Positions 10,849 through 19,705 of a stretch of DNA of 35,616 bases are shown here, one piece after another. Every line of letters begins with the position of its first letter. The stretch's first letter is position 1. The stretch lies in contig CALFVI010000013.1 of NCBI GenBank assembly GCA_937928775.1, forward strand, positions 1 to 35,616, read 5' to 3'. The position numbers and the translations under genes are program-made. This stretch comes from an uncultured Elioraea sp. Lineage in GTDB: Bacteria; Pseudomonadota; Alphaproteobacteria; Acetobacterales; Acetobacteraceae. The notes under the pieces were generated by a model that did no database searches, was not told where the DNA came from, and was given only the letters and a program-made list of their open reading frames with translations.

Positions 10849-10980
10849 CTACCCGAGCGCACGGCCGAGCGCGAGGAACAGGCCCGTCAGGGCGATGACG
10901 AGCGCGATCCAAAGGGGGAGCGGCAAGCGCCGGTTGTTCGGTGGCGTCGGCCGGGGTAGCCGGTCCACCGGCTCGCTCAC
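10849..10980 (-). CDS. 43-residue single-helix membrane peptide between coxG and coxD
   Basis: The frame starts at GTG 10980 and ends at TAG 10849-10851. It encodes a Pro/Arg-rich N terminus (MSEPVDRLPRPTPPNNRRLP) followed by one clear transmembrane helix (LWIALVIALTGLFLALGRAL). It fits between the coxG stop (10996) and the coxD start (10839), leaving nine bases before coxD, so the operon would be packed without gaps. The basic-then-hydrophobic pattern suggests an N-in inner membrane anchor. It has no known family. Evidence is the operon fit and the clean helix; there is no clear ribosome site, which lowers confidence. Confidence 0.55.
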   Translation of the reverse strand: MSEPVDRLPRPTPPNNRRLPLPLWIALVIALTGLFLALGRALG

Positions 10981-10995
10981 GGCTGTATCACTCGC

Positions 10996-11592
10996 TCACA
11001 GCACCATCATCAGCACGATGAGCAGCCAGACCGCGATCGCAACCTTCACCCAGAGCGGCTGGCTGGCGAGTTCCGCCTTCCAGTCGACCCGCGCGGTCGC
11101 CGCGTGGGCTGGCGCTCCCTCTGGGGTTGCGGGCTCGGGAGCGGGGGGCGGCGGCGCGACCCGATTGACGAAACGGGTGAAGAACTGATCGCTCAGGGTC
11201 TTCGCCGTGCTGTCGATCAGACGCGCGCCGAGCTGGGCGAGCTTGCCGCCGACTTGCGCGTTGACGTCGTAGGTGAGCAAGGTCGCGTCCGGCCCATCCT
11301 CGGCGAGGCGGACCTTGGCCGTGCCCTTGGCGAAGCCGGCGACCCCGCCCTGGCCCTCTCCGGTCAGCGTATAGCCGTTGGGAGGGTCGATGTCGGAGAG
11401 GGTGACGGTGCCGGAGAAGCGCGCATATATCGGCCCGATCTTCAGCGCGAGCCGGGCGTTGTACTGGTTGTCGCCAGCCCGTTCCATGAATTCGCAGCCG
11501 GGCAGGCTATCTTTCAGCACGGTCGGGTCGTTCAGCGCCTGCCAGACCTTCTCCCGCGGCGCGGGAATGCGCCGCTCGCCCGTCATTTCCAT
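10996..11592 (-). CDS. coxG: CoxG-type SRPBCC protein, C-terminally membrane anchored
   Basis: The 198-residue protein is a SRPBCC-fold CO dehydrogenase subunit G family member: EMTGERRIPAPREKVWQAL at the N terminus, LKDSLPGCEFMER near 30-42, and VNAQVGGKLAQLGARLIDST near 115-134. A Pro/Ala-rich linker then leads to a C-terminal helix (WVKVAIAVWLLIVLMMVL) that should anchor it in the inner membrane. CoxG recruits CO dehydrogenase to the membrane in aerobic CO oxidisers, and recent work on homologues links it to quinone delivery. The ATG at 11592 follows GCGAGG; an upstream extension is possible but lacks a ribosome site. It is first in the minus-strand accessory operon. Confidence 0.88.
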   Translation of the reverse strand: MEMTGERRIPAPREKVWQALNDPTVLKDSLPGCEFMERAGDNQYNARLALKIGPIYARFSGTVTLSDIDPPNGYTLTGEGQGGVAGFAKGTAKVRLAEDGPDATLLTYDVNAQVGGKLAQLGARLIDSTAKTLSDQFFTRFVNRVAPPPPAPEPATPEGAPAHAATARVDWKAELASQPLWVKVAIAVWLLIVLMMVL

Positions 11593-11705
11593 GGGTGAAC
11601 CTCGCTGCGGGAGTGGGAACACAGCCCTATAGCGGCAGGGAAAACAACCGGCAAGGCAGACACGCCCTTGCCGGCCATCACCGGCGCGCCAGGGTGCCGG
11701 CCCAC

Positions 11706-13163
11706 ATGCGAAACATCCCGCCCGTCACGATGCTCCTGTTCCGTCGTTTCCGTGCGCCCGCCGTCTCAGTGGTCGTCTTGCTACTCCTCGTCGGCCTCGC
11801 CGCACCGGCCGAGGCGGCGGAGAGCGCACTCGACGCTCGCACCCTCTCGTTGTGGTGGGTGGTGCCGTTTGCCGGCGTGCTGCTCTCGATCGCGATCATT
11901 CCCCTGATCGCGCCTGATCTCTGGCACCGCATCTACGGCCTGGTCGTGCTTGGGTGGGCGGCTGCCGTTCTCGTTCCGGCCGCGCTTCGGTGCGGCGTCG
12001 AGACGGTCGCCGACCTCGTCCTACACACGGCTTTCCTTGAATACATCCCCTTCATCATCCTGCTGTTCGCCCTGTTCACGGTGGCGGGTGGGGTGCATGT
12101 CGGGGCGACCTTGCGCGGCACGCCGGGCACCAACACAGCATTGCTTGCCATGGGCACTGCGATCGCGAGCTTCACTGGCACGACCGGTGCTTCCATGCTG
12201 CTCGTGCGCCCCGTGCTGCGCGCCAATCGCGAGCGCAAGCACCGCGCGCACACGATGATCTTTTTTATCTTCCTCGTCTCCAACATCGGCGGCGCCTTGA
12301 CCCCGCTCGGGGACCCGCCGCTCTTCCTTGGCTTCCTCAAGGGGGTGGACTTCTTCTGGCCCACACAGAACCTGTTTGCGCCGACGCTCTTGATCGCAGC
12401 CCTGCTGCTGTTCGCCTACCACCGCCTCGATCTCCACTCCTTCCGCAACGAGGCGGAGGAGGTGCGCGACAGCGGCGAGCCGGTGCAGCCGCTGCGCATC
12501 CAGGGCGCGGTCAACATCCCCCTTCTCATGCTCGTCGTGCTCGTCGTGCTGATGGAGGGCGTGTGGCACCCGGGCGCGGTGACCTTCCTCAAGCAGGAGA
12601 TCGCGATCGAGGTCGTGGTCGGGAATTTCCTCCTGCTCGCCATCGCCGCCTACTCGATCTGGGCCACGCCTGTGCTGGTGCGCAACGCCAACGGCTTCAC
12701 CTGGGGAGCAATGATCGAGGTGGCCAAGGTGTTCGCCGCCATCTTCGTCACCATCATCCCCGCCATCGCCATCCTGCGCGCAGGCCATGAGGGGCCACTC
12801 GCCTGGCTCGTCGCGCTGACCTCGAACGCTGACAGCACGCCGAACCCGACCATGTACTTCTGGCTCACCGGCGGGCTGTCGTCGTTCCTCGACAATGCGC
12901 CAACCTATCTGATCTTCTTCAATCTCGCCGGCGGCGACGCCGAGGTGCTGATGGGACCACTGGCCAACATCCTGGGGGCGATTTCCGCTGGGGCGGTGTT
13001 CATGGGGGCGAACTCCTCCATCGGCCATGCGCCCAACTTCATGGTGCGTGCCATCGCCGAGGAGCAAGGGGTCAAAATGCCCTCATTCTTCGGCTATTGC
13101 GGCTGGGCCGCGGTGTTCCTCCTGCCCTGCTTCGGACTGCTCACCGCGATCTTCTATCGCTGA
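11706..13163 (+). CDS. NhaD-type Na+/H+ antiporter family membrane protein
   Basis: This protein of about 486 residues belongs to the ion transporter superfamily of NhaD/ArsB-type antiporters. After a cleavable-looking leader (ending APAEAAES) it has about twelve hydrophobic segments. Typical re-entrant loop signatures are IASFTGTTGASMLLVRP in the first half and NIGGALTPLGDPPLFLGFL soon after, with SSFLDNAPTYLIFFNLAGG and MGANSSIGHAPNFMVRAI in the second half. By family it exchanges Na+ for H+ at the inner membrane; other carboxylate-type substrates cannot be excluded. The ATG at 11706 is chosen because the leader begins there; ATG 11730 is an alternative. It diverges from coxG across about 113 bases. 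Confidence 0.82.
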   Translation: MRNIPPVTMLLFRRFRAPAVSVVVLLLLVGLAAPAEAAESALDARTLSLWWVVPFAGVLLSIAIIPLIAPDLWHRIYGLVVLGWAAAVLVPAALRCGVETVADLVLHTAFLEYIPFIILLFALFTVAGGVHVGATLRGTPGTNTALLAMGTAIASFTGTTGASMLLVRPVLRANRERKHRAHTMIFFIFLVSNIGGALTPLGDPPLFLGFLKGVDFFWPTQNLFAPTLLIAALLLFAYHRLDLHSFRNEAEEVRDSGEPVQPLRIQGAVNIPLLMLVVLVVLMEGVWHPGAVTFLKQEIAIEVVVGNFLLLAIAAYSIWATPVLVRNANGFTWGAMIEVAKVFAAIFVTIIPAIAILRAGHEGPLAWLVALTSNADSTPNPTMYFWLTGGLSSFLDNAPTYLIFFNLAGGDAEVLMGPLANILGAISAGAVFMGANSSIGHAPNFMVRAIAEEQGVKMPSFFGYCGWAAVFLLPCFGLLTAIFYR

Positions 13164-13192
13164 CGCCGCTGCGATATCGTTCGCGCGTTCCG

Positions 13193-13211
13193 GCGGGAGG
13201 CTTTGTCCCGC
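13193..13211 (+). terminator. Candidate hairpin after the antiporter gene
   Basis: GCGGGA (13193-13198) pairs with TCCCGC (13206-13211) around a seven-base loop, 30 bases after the antiporter stop. The stem is only six pairs and no T-run follows, so it may be a weak terminator or chance. Confidence 0.3.
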
Positions 13212-13258
13212 GCTGCGCGCCCCGCTAGGCTGACGACCGCGCAGAAGGAAACGCCGCC

Positions 13259-14182
13259 ATGCCCTATCTCGACGCCGCGACCGTGCCGATGGAACCTGCC
13301 GGGGTGCGCTTCCGCAGCCTGCTCGCGCGAGGGCGCATCCTGCAGATGCCGGGCGCACACAACGGGCTCGCCGCCATCCTCGCGCGCGATGCGGGGTTCG
13401 AAGCGGTCTACCTCTCAGGGGCGGCAATGAGCGCCTCGATGGGCTTGCCGGATTTGGGGATCCTCACCGTCGATGAGGTCTGTTTTTTCATCAGAACCAT
13501 CGTGCGCGCCTCGGGGCTTCCCGTGCTGGTCGATGGTGACACCGGCTATGGCGGGGTGCTGAACGCGATGCACATGGTGCGCGCCTTTGAGGAGGCAGGG
13601 GCGGCAGCAGTGCATATCGAGGACCAGGAACTGCCGAAGAAGTGCGGCCACCTCAACGGCAAGAGGTTGGTCGAGCCGGCCGAGATGGCGGCTAAAGTGG
13701 CGGCGGCGAAGCGTGCAGCGCGGCATTTGTTCATCATCGCACGCACGGATGCCGCAACCGTTGAAGGGTTCGACGCGGCGGTTGCGCGCGCAAAACTTTA
13801 CCTGGAGGCCGGGGCAGACGCGATCTTTCCCGAAGCGCTGACCAGCCGCGACGACTTCGCCCGCTTTGCCGAAGCCGTCAAGGCACCGCTGCTCGCCAAT
13901 ATGACGGAGTTCGGCCGCACGCCCTACCTCTCAGCCGCGGAATTCGAGGCCTTGGGCTATCAGATGATCATCTGGCCTGCCTCCAGCCTGCGCGTGGCGG
14001 CGAAGGCTGTGGCCGAACTCTACGCCACTATTCGCCGCGATGGCGGCACCACGGCCATGCTCGATCGTATGCAGACGCGCGCCGAGCTTTACGCCGCGAT
14101 CCGGCTTGCCGAGTACGAAGCGCTCGATGGGTCGATCGCAGCCACGGTACTGCCGCCCGAGGTGCGGCCCAAAGCGGAGTAG
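13259..14182 (+). CDS. Isocitrate lyase/PEP mutase superfamily, PrpB-like lyase
   Basis: The 307-residue protein has the alpha/beta barrel of the PEP mutase/isocitrate lyase superfamily. Visible active-site segments are YLSGAAMSASMGLPD (51-65), LVDGDTGYGG (90-99) with metal-binding aspartates, HIEDQELPKKCGH (119-131) with the lyase cysteine motif KKCGH, and RTDA. The KKCGH motif and length fit 2-methylisocitrate lyase (PrpB) or a close 2,3-dimethylmalate/oxaloacetate-type lyase. No prpC or prpD lies nearby, so the exact substrate is uncertain. The ATG at 13259 follows AAGGAAA. The yraN gene starts 15 bases after its stop. Confidence 0.85.
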   Translation: MPYLDAATVPMEPAGVRFRSLLARGRILQMPGAHNGLAAILARDAGFEAVYLSGAAMSASMGLPDLGILTVDEVCFFIRTIVRASGLPVLVDGDTGYGGVLNAMHMVRAFEEAGAAAVHIEDQELPKKCGHLNGKRLVEPAEMAAKVAAAKRAARHLFIIARTDAATVEGFDAAVARAKLYLEAGADAIFPEALTSRDDFARFAEAVKAPLLANMTEFGRTPYLSAAEFEALGYQMIIWPASSLRVAAKAVAELYATIRRDGGTTAMLDRMQTRAELYAAIRLAEYEALDGSIAATVLPPEVRPKAE

Positions 14183-14197
14183 CCGGCAGGGCGGCTT

Positions 14198-14572
14198 GTG
14201 ACGACGAAGCGTCAGCGCGGTGCGGGCGGCAACCGATACGGGCGCGAAGCGGAGGACCTCTGTGCCGCCGCCCTGGAAGCGGATGGCTTCGCCGTGCTCG
14301 CGCGTCGCCGCCGCACCAAGGCAGGCGAGATCGACCTCGTGGCGCGGCGCGGCGCTTTGACCGTGATCGTGGAAGTGAAAGCGCGGGCGCGGGCCGCCGA
14401 CGCGGCCTTCGCCCTCTCGCCCCGTCAGCGCGCCCGGCTTGTCGCGGCCAGCGAGGCCCTGATGGCCGAAGAGCCCGCCTGGTTTAGCGAGGCCGTCCGG
14501 TTTGACGTGATGGTGGTCGGACGCGACGGCACGGTGCGCCGCATTGTCGACGCCTTCCGTGCCGAGCCGTAG
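14198..14572 (+). CDS. YraN/UPF0102 family nuclease-fold protein
   Basis: The 124-residue protein is a UPF0102 (YraN) member with the restriction-endonuclease-like fold. It shows the N-terminal GREAEDLCAAALEADGF segment, then RRRRTKAGEIDLVARRG and IVEVKARA, which carry the D and E-x-K residues expected of the nuclease core. The biochemical role of YraN is not settled. The start is GTG at 14198, 15 bases after the lyase stop, so it is probably co-transcribed with it. Confidence 0.88.
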   Translation: MTTKRQRGAGGNRYGREAEDLCAAALEADGFAVLARRRRTKAGEIDLVARRGALTVIVEVKARARAADAAFALSPRQRARLVAASEALMAEEPAWFSEAVRFDVMVVGRDGTVRRIVDAFRAEP

Positions 14573-14574
14573 AC

Positions 14575-14595
14575 GAGTGTGGCCTCGTCACACTC
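14575..14595. terminator. Hairpin between convergent yraN and DUF971 genes
   Basis: GAGTGTG (14575-14581) pairs perfectly with CACACTC (14589-14595) around a seven-base loop, directly after the yraN stop and before the DUF971 stop (14604-14606). It fits a bidirectional terminator, though it lacks a strong T-run. Confidence 0.5.
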
Positions 14596-14603
14596 TAGCC
14601 CCT

Positions 14604-14990
14604 TCAGCCATTCGCCTCTGAAGCGCGATAGACCTTGCGCGGATGGCGCGACTTGCCCGCTGCCTCCAGCTCCGCAAGGTAGCGGGCCCAGCGCGCGGCA
14701 TAATCGCGTCCGAGCTCGTAGAGATAGTCCCAGGAGTAGATCCCGGTGTCGTGCAGGTCGTCGAACACGATGCGCACGGCGTAGTTGCCGACCGCTTCGA
14801 CCTTGAGGATTCCGACCTCGGACTTGCCCCACACGAGCACCTTCTGGTCAGGAGCATGGCCCTGCACCTCGGCCGAGGGGCTCTCCACGCGAAGATATTC
14901 CGCCGGCAACACGAAACGTGCGCCGTCGTCGAATGTCACGGTCAGCGTACGCTCTGTCTTTGAGACGCGAAGTTCGAGCGGCTTCGGCAT
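14604..14990 (-). CDS. DUF971 / gamma-butyrobetaine hydroxylase-like N-terminal domain protein
   Basis: The 128-residue protein is a stand-alone DUF971 (GBBH-like N-terminal) domain, with LRVSKTERTLTVTFDDG, LPAEYLRVESPSAEVQGH, VGNYAVRIVFDDLHDTGIYSWDYLYELG and a basic C terminus. The same domain occurs at the N terminus of gamma-butyrobetaine dioxygenases and next to Mrp/ApbC Fe-S carriers; its own role is unclear. The ATG at 14990 shares one base with the stop of the Trm112 gene (TGATG junction), so expression is coupled. Confidence 0.85.
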   Translation of the reverse strand: MPKPLELRVSKTERTLTVTFDDGARFVLPAEYLRVESPSAEVQGHAPDQKVLVWGKSEVGILKVEAVGNYAVRIVFDDLHDTGIYSWDYLYELGRDYAARWARYLAELEAAGKSRHPRKVYRASEANG

Positions 14991-15214
14991 CAGGCCTCCG
15001 AGGCGGGGCTGCCCAGGCCCACAGGCGGTGGCGCGGGTCTCTCGAGCGGGCGTGCCTCCTCGGGCAGCATGATCGGCACACCGTCGCGAATCGGGTAGGC
15101 AAGGCCCGCCTGTTCGCTGATCAGTTCGTTCCGCTCACGATCGTACCGCAGCGGACCCTTGGTGAGGGGACAGGCCAGGATCTCGAGCAGGCGTGGATCG
15201 ATCTCGTCGCTCAT
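14990..15214 (-). CDS. Trm112 family protein
   Basis: The 74-residue product has the Trm112-like fold: [40 protein letters not shown], and an acidic/Pro-rich tail. Bacterial members are small methyltransferase-partner-like proteins of uncertain partner. Unlike many, only one cysteine (in LACPLTKG) is visible, so it probably does not bind zinc. The ATG at 15214 matches the family start; ATAAGG lies ahead. It sits ten bases after the LON-domain gene and overlaps the DUF971 start. Confidence 0.87.
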   Translation of the reverse strand: MSDEIDPRLLEILACPLTKGPLRYDRERNELISEQAGLAYPIRDGVPIMLPEEARPLERPAPPPVGLGSPASEA

Positions 15215-15224
15215 CGGGCAAGCC

Positions 15225-15896
15225 TTATGAGAGCGGAGAGCGCGGCCCCCCCTCCGACCCGCCATGGGCGCCAATCTCGATCAAGGCGAGTAGGAGATCG
15301 GCGCGGTCATCGACGGTCGGCGCTTCGAGCAGGGCCTGTTTCTCGCCCGGCTCAAACGGACAGACCATGCAGAGCGTGGTGACCAGGGACGCGTTGGACA
15401 TTTCGCGCACCGCCTGCCAATTCGCGTCGATCCCCCGCGCGCGGAAAAACGCACGCAATCCGCGCTCGAGCCGGGCGCGGTCAAAGTCGGGCCGCTGCGC
15501 GAGGTCGAGATCCTCAGCGAACGCTGAATAGTCCACGCGCACGCGGCGATAGCCACGACGCATGGGCAACTCTGCTATGATTTCGAAGCGGATGATCCCC
15601 GTCAGCGTGATCAGGAGCCTTCCATCCTCCGTTTCGCTGAAGGAGGAGAGGCGGCCTAGGCAGCCGACGCGATAGAGCGCGGGCCCGGTCTCGCCGGGCG
15701 GTTCAGACGGGTTCGGCTGCACCATGCCGAACATGCGCCCTTCCGCCAGCGAATCGAGGGTCATGGCGAGGTAGCGCGGCTCGAAGATGTTGAGCGGAAG
15801 CCGTCCCTGTGGCAGCAGCAGTGCCCCGGTGAGAGGGAAGACCGCGATCTCACCCGGCAGGTCTTCGTAGGCCGGATGCCAGGCGGAAGCGGTCAT
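15225..15896 (-). CDS. LON N-terminal (substrate-binding) domain protein
   Basis: The protein of about 223 residues is the LON substrate-binding domain without ATPase or protease parts: [40 protein letters not shown]-like [10 protein letters not shown], and a helical C-terminal half ending at the Pro/Ser-rich tail. Such proteins are thought to be substrate adaptors or quality-control factors. ATG 15896 is preferred; a TTG at 15914 would overlap the upstream stop by four bases and is possible. It follows the thioredoxin-TPR gene, an arrangement common in alphaproteobacteria. Confidence 0.85.
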   Translation of the reverse strand: MTASAWHPAYEDLPGEIAVFPLTGALLLPQGRLPLNIFEPRYLAMTLDSLAEGRMFGMVQPNPSEPPGETGPALYRVGCLGRLSSFSETEDGRLLITLTGIIRFEIIAELPMRRGYRRVRVDYSAFAEDLDLAQRPDFDRARLERGLRAFFRARGIDANWQAVREMSNASLVTTLCMVCPFEPGEKQALLEAPTVDDRADLLLALIEIGAHGGSEGGPRSPLS

Positions 15897-15910
15897 CGCC
15901 AGAAGCGCGC

Positions 15911-16843
15911 TCAACTGAACAACAGCGACGACAGGCGCCGCCGGGCCGAGACCGTCACCTCGTCGGTCAGGCCCCAGGCCTCGAAAAACTTCAACAGCTG
16001 CAGCCGCGCCGCCTCATCGTTCCACTTCCGATCGCGCCGGATGATCTGCAGCAGCTGTTCCGCTGCCTCCTCTCGCTTGCCGAGAGCATTCAAAGCGATC
16101 GCGTAGTCGAAGCGCGCCTCATGGTCGTCGGCGTTGCGCGCCAGCCGTGCCTGCAACTCGACGAGCTTGGCTTGTGCCTCGCGCCCCTGTTCTGCGAGCT
16201 CGAGCGCCGATTTCACGCCCTGGATCTCGGCATGCGCCTCGATGTTGGCGGGCAGGGTGGCGACGAGCGCGCGTGCCTCCTCAAGCCGGCCCTGCGCGAT
16301 CAGCGCCCGCCCCAGCAGGCCGATGGCTTCGGCGTTGTCGGGCTGTTCGGCGAGCAACGCGCGCAGGAGTTCGGCCGCCTCGGCGTGCGCGCCGCGCGCC
16401 GCCGCCTCCTTCGCCTCCGCGATCAGCTCCTCGGCCGGCATGGCGCCACCGGCGAGCTGCACGAGCCTCTCGACCCAGGCCTTCACCTGGCTTTCCGGCA
16501 AGGCACCCTGGAACCCGTCCACCGGCTGGCCCTGGTAGAACGCGAAGACCGTGGGCACGGACTGGATGCGCAGCTGCGCGGCGAGGCGCTGGTTCTTGTC
16601 GATGTCGACCTTGACCAGGCGAACCTTGCCGCCTGCGGAACGCACCACCCTCTCCAGCACCGGGGTCAGCTGCTTGCAGGGCCCACACCAGGTGGCAAAG
16701 AAGTCGACGATGACGGGGACCTCGCGGCTCGCCTGGATGACGTCAGCGACGAAGGTCGCTTCCGTTGAGTCCCTGATCACGTCGGCCGCCCCACCGCCGC
16801 TGCGCTGGCTGGCCTGCCTGTTCGGATCGAAGATGATGTCCAT
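15911..16843 (-). CDS. Thioredoxin-TPR protein (CnoX/YbbN-like)
   Basis: The 310-residue protein joins a thioredoxin domain (about 25-130) with a tetratricopeptide-like helical C-terminal half, the layout of CnoX/YbbN, a chaperone-redox holdase that hands clients to GroEL. The active site is intact WCGPC at 52-56, and the cis-proline loop is QSVPTVFAF. Many alphaproteobacterial members keep this CxxC. Helical repeats include AAELLRALLAEQPDNAEAIG and FDYAIALNALGKREEAAEQL. The ATG at 16843 is supported by GGAAGG nearby; an upstream extension has no family similarity. Confidence 0.9.
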   Translation of the reverse strand: MDIIFDPNRQASQRSGGGAADVIRDSTEATFVADVIQASREVPVIVDFFATWCGPCKQLTPVLERVVRSAGGKVRLVKVDIDKNQRLAAQLRIQSVPTVFAFYQGQPVDGFQGALPESQVKAWVERLVQLAGGAMPAEELIAEAKEAAARGAHAEAAELLRALLAEQPDNAEAIGLLGRALIAQGRLEEARALVATLPANIEAHAEIQGVKSALELAEQGREAQAKLVELQARLARNADDHEARFDYAIALNALGKREEAAEQLLQIIRRDRKWNDEAARLQLLKFFEAWGLTDEVTVSARRRLSSLLFS

Positions 16844-16960
16844 GTCGCCTTCCGCGCGCCTTTGCTTGAGAACCTGGGCTGCTCCAGGCGCGCCCCGATA
16901 ACATGAGTTGGCTCGGCGCGCGAACAAGCCCCGCCCCTGCGTCCCCGCCCCTGCACCGGC

Positions 16961-17482
16961 TCAGGCGGCGCGATCGAGTGCGTCGAGATCCACAAGGCGC
17001 GGCACGTGGCCGACCCGCGCCAGGAAAGCGCGGAAGCCCTCCGTCGTGACCCCCGTCGTCGCCCGGTTGGTCAGCGGATGCGCGTTGATCCGCGCGAAGC
17101 GGCCATCGACCAGGGCGGAATCGAGCACGAAGGCGACCCCGCACGCGGTGTCGTTGACAAGCGCGAAAGGGGTGACAGAGCCCGGTTCGACGCCGAGGGT
17201 CGCGCGCATCTCCTCGGCCGAGGCGAAGCTCATCCTCGGCGCGCCCAGAGCACGGGCGAGCGCGTTCACCGAGACGTTCCGCTGTTCAAGCATGGTGACG
17301 AGCCAGAACGCTCCGGTCTTGTCCTTGAGGAACAGGTTCTTCACGTGCGCCCCGGGCAGGCGTTCGGTCAGCCCCAGCGCCTTTGTTTCTGCCACCGTGA
17401 ACACCGGGTCGTGCCAGATCGTCTCGTGCGCAATGCCCCACATGTCGAGCCTGGCGAGGAATTGTTCGGGCGTGAGCGGCAT
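16961..17482 (-). CDS. Prolyl-tRNA editing protein (YbaK/ProX-type deacylase)
   Basis: The 173-residue protein has the INS/YbaK editing fold that removes mischarged amino acids (Ala from tRNA-Pro in ProXp-type enzymes). It shows HETIWHDPVFTVAET at 18-32, GAHVKNLFLKDKTGAFWLV with the key lysine, GAPRMSFASAEEM, LGVEPGSVTPFALVND and RINAHPLTNRATTGV. The exact amino acid specificity is not certain. The ATG at 17482 agrees with the family start; frame openness further upstream is a GC effect. Confidence 0.88.
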   Translation of the reverse strand: MPLTPEQFLARLDMWGIAHETIWHDPVFTVAETKALGLTERLPGAHVKNLFLKDKTGAFWLVTMLEQRNVSVNALARALGAPRMSFASAEEMRATLGVEPGSVTPFALVNDTACGVAFVLDSALVDGRFARINAHPLTNRATTGVTTEGFRAFLARVGHVPRLVDLDALDRAA

Positions 17483-17514
17483 GGGGCGGACAATGCCACG
17501 GCCCGTGCCGACCG

Positions 17515-17838
17515 TCAGCGCCCGAAGGGCACAGAGAGGCCGAAGGAGAAGTGCCCGTAGGGGGTGTGCGGGACGACATAATGGCGACGGTAGGCCGGGT
17601 AGGGCCGCCAGGCGGGGTGAGCATAGGCCCCCGGTCGAATGATGACGACCGGCGGCGACCGTCGCGGCGGGACGACAAAGACGGGCGGTGGCGGGCCATA
17701 GCCCGGGATCACCACCACGTTGGGCGGCGGCCACGAGCCGCGCTGGGGCTTGGCGTGCCACCCCCACCAGGCGTCCGCCGAGGCTGGGCCGGCGGCGATC
17801 AGGCCGATGATTGCGAGGAGGGCGAGGAGCAGGCGCAT
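17515..17838 (-). CDS. Small secreted Pro/Tyr/His-rich protein, unknown
   Basis: The 107-residue product starts with a classical signal peptide (MRLLLALLAIIGLIAAGPASA, cleavage after ASA at about 21). The mature part is low complexity: WWGWHAKPQRGSWPPP, then VVVIPGYGPPPPVFVVPPRR, and a Tyr/His/Pro-rich segment before a glycine-serine tail. It resembles small periplasmic or surface proteins of alphaproteobacteria that lack an assigned role. The ATG at 17838 has CGGAGG ahead. The editing gene starts 32 bases after its stop. Confidence 0.75.
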   Translation of the reverse strand: MRLLLALLAIIGLIAAGPASADAWWGWHAKPQRGSWPPPNVVVIPGYGPPPPVFVVPPRRSPPVVIIRPGAYAHPAWRPYPAYRRHYVVPHTPYGHFSFGLSVPFGR

Positions 17839-17918
17839 GGGTGGCCTCCGTGATCGAGACGGCACATTTGGCCATGCGCCGGTGGCAGGGCGGAGGCGCG
17901 ATCGTGGCAGGCCTGCCT

Positions 17919-19154
17919 TCAGGCAGCCCGCAGGGCGCCCAACGGCGAGAACCCCATCGCGGTGCGCATGAACACCCTCTTCAGCCCAGGCATGCGGTCG
18001 ACGGCGGCGAGGCCGAGGTCGCGGATGAGGCGAACCGGCGCGACATCGGTCGAGAACAGCCGATCAAGAGCGTCCGTGACGGCGAGCATCAGCAGGTTCG
18101 CCGGCCGCCGCTCCGCCTGGTAGGCAGCGAGCAGGTCGGGCCCGCCAGGGTCGCGCCCGGCCCGCACGGCGTCGGTCACCAAGCGGGCGAGCGCGCCCGC
18201 GTCGCGGAAGCCGAGATTGAGCCCCTGGCCGGCGATCGGGTGGATGCCGTGCGCGGCATCTCCGACCAGAGCCAAGCGGATGTCGGTGTACCGATGGGCG
18301 AAAAGCGCGCCCAGAGGATAGCGCCAGCGCAGCCCGACCGGCGTCACCCTCCCCCAGTGGTCGCCGAAGCGGCGGGAGAGTTCGCGAGCGAAACGATCGC
18401 GATCGAGTTGCCACACGCGCTCCGCCTCCGCTCGCCGTTCCGTCCACACCACTGCCGAGGTGCGCCGGTCACCGCCCTCGCCGGGCAGGGGCAGGATGGC
18501 AAAGGGGCCTGAGGGCAGGAAATGCTCGATCGCGACATGCTCGTGCGGTCGGTCGTGCCGCACGGCGCAAACTATGGCGTCCTGCCCGTAGTCCCAGCGG
18601 GTGACGGGGATTGCTGCGCGCTCGCGCGTGGCGCTCGCGCGACCCTCAGCCGCGACGAGCAGGCGGGCGTTGAGCGTCGTCCCGTCATCCAGGCGGAGGC
18701 CAACGCCGGTCGAGTCGCGACGGATGATCTCGGCCTGGGCCGGGGCGAACACGGCAAGGCCCGGGATGTGCGGCAGGTGGGCATTGAGGGCGACGCGCAG
18801 GTGGCGCGCCTCGACCATCCAGCCGAAGGCATCCACCTCCGCCTCCGCCGCATCGAAGGTGAGGGTGAGGGGGCTCGCGCGCTCCCCCGGTCGGCCGTCA
18901 GAAACCCGGATGCGGGTGATTGGGCAAGGCGCCTCGCCAAGCCGGGCCCATACCCCAGCCCCCGTTAGCACCTCGCGCGAGGTGCGGGCGATGGCGTAGG
19001 CTCGGCCGTCGAACTCGGGCCGTTCCATCGGCGGCAGGGCGGCGTGGTCGATTACCGCCGTCGGCACGCCGGCTTCGGCGAGCAGGCAGGCGAGAGTGGC
19101 GCCGACCGGCCCCGCCCCGAGCACAGCGACCTCGACGCAGAGTCTCGCGGACAT
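17919..19154 (-). CDS. UbiH/UbiF/Coq6-type FAD-dependent ubiquinone hydroxylase
   Basis: The 411-residue flavoprotein belongs to the class A monooxygenases that hydroxylate the ubiquinone ring. It has the FAD dinucleotide loop VLGAGPVGATLACLLAEAG near 11-29, a central FGWMVEARHLRVALNAHL segment, LLVAAEGRASATRERAAI, and the second FAD motif LALVGDAAHGIHPIAGQGLN. The family signature is met, but which ring position it acts on (UbiH, UbiF, UbiL or UbiM type) cannot be told. It diverges from glnK across about 190 bases and has no strong ribosome site before ATG 19154. Confidence 0.88.
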   Translation of the reverse strand: MSARLCVEVAVLGAGPVGATLACLLAEAGVPTAVIDHAALPPMERPEFDGRAYAIARTSREVLTGAGVWARLGEAPCPITRIRVSDGRPGERASPLTLTFDAAEAEVDAFGWMVEARHLRVALNAHLPHIPGLAVFAPAQAEIIRRDSTGVGLRLDDGTTLNARLLVAAEGRASATRERAAIPVTRWDYGQDAIVCAVRHDRPHEHVAIEHFLPSGPFAILPLPGEGGDRRTSAVVWTERRAEAERVWQLDRDRFARELSRRFGDHWGRVTPVGLRWRYPLGALFAHRYTDIRLALVGDAAHGIHPIAGQGLNLGFRDAGALARLVTDAVRAGRDPGGPDLLAAYQAERRPANLLMLAVTDALDRLFSTDVAPVRLIRDLGLAAVDRMPGLKRVFMRTAMGFSPLGALRAA

Positions 19155-19161
19155 AGTCTGA

Positions 19162-19680
<519 letters not shown>

Positions 19681-19705
19681 TCAGACTTTCTGGGAGCACA
19701 GATCG

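Noticed and set aside
17906-17917. Perfect 12-base palindrome GGCAGGCCTGCC after the ubiH-type gene
   Set aside because: In so GC-rich a sequence such palindromes arise easily; it is at a 3' end, has no second copy, and overlaps a competing small hairpin at 17913-17926.
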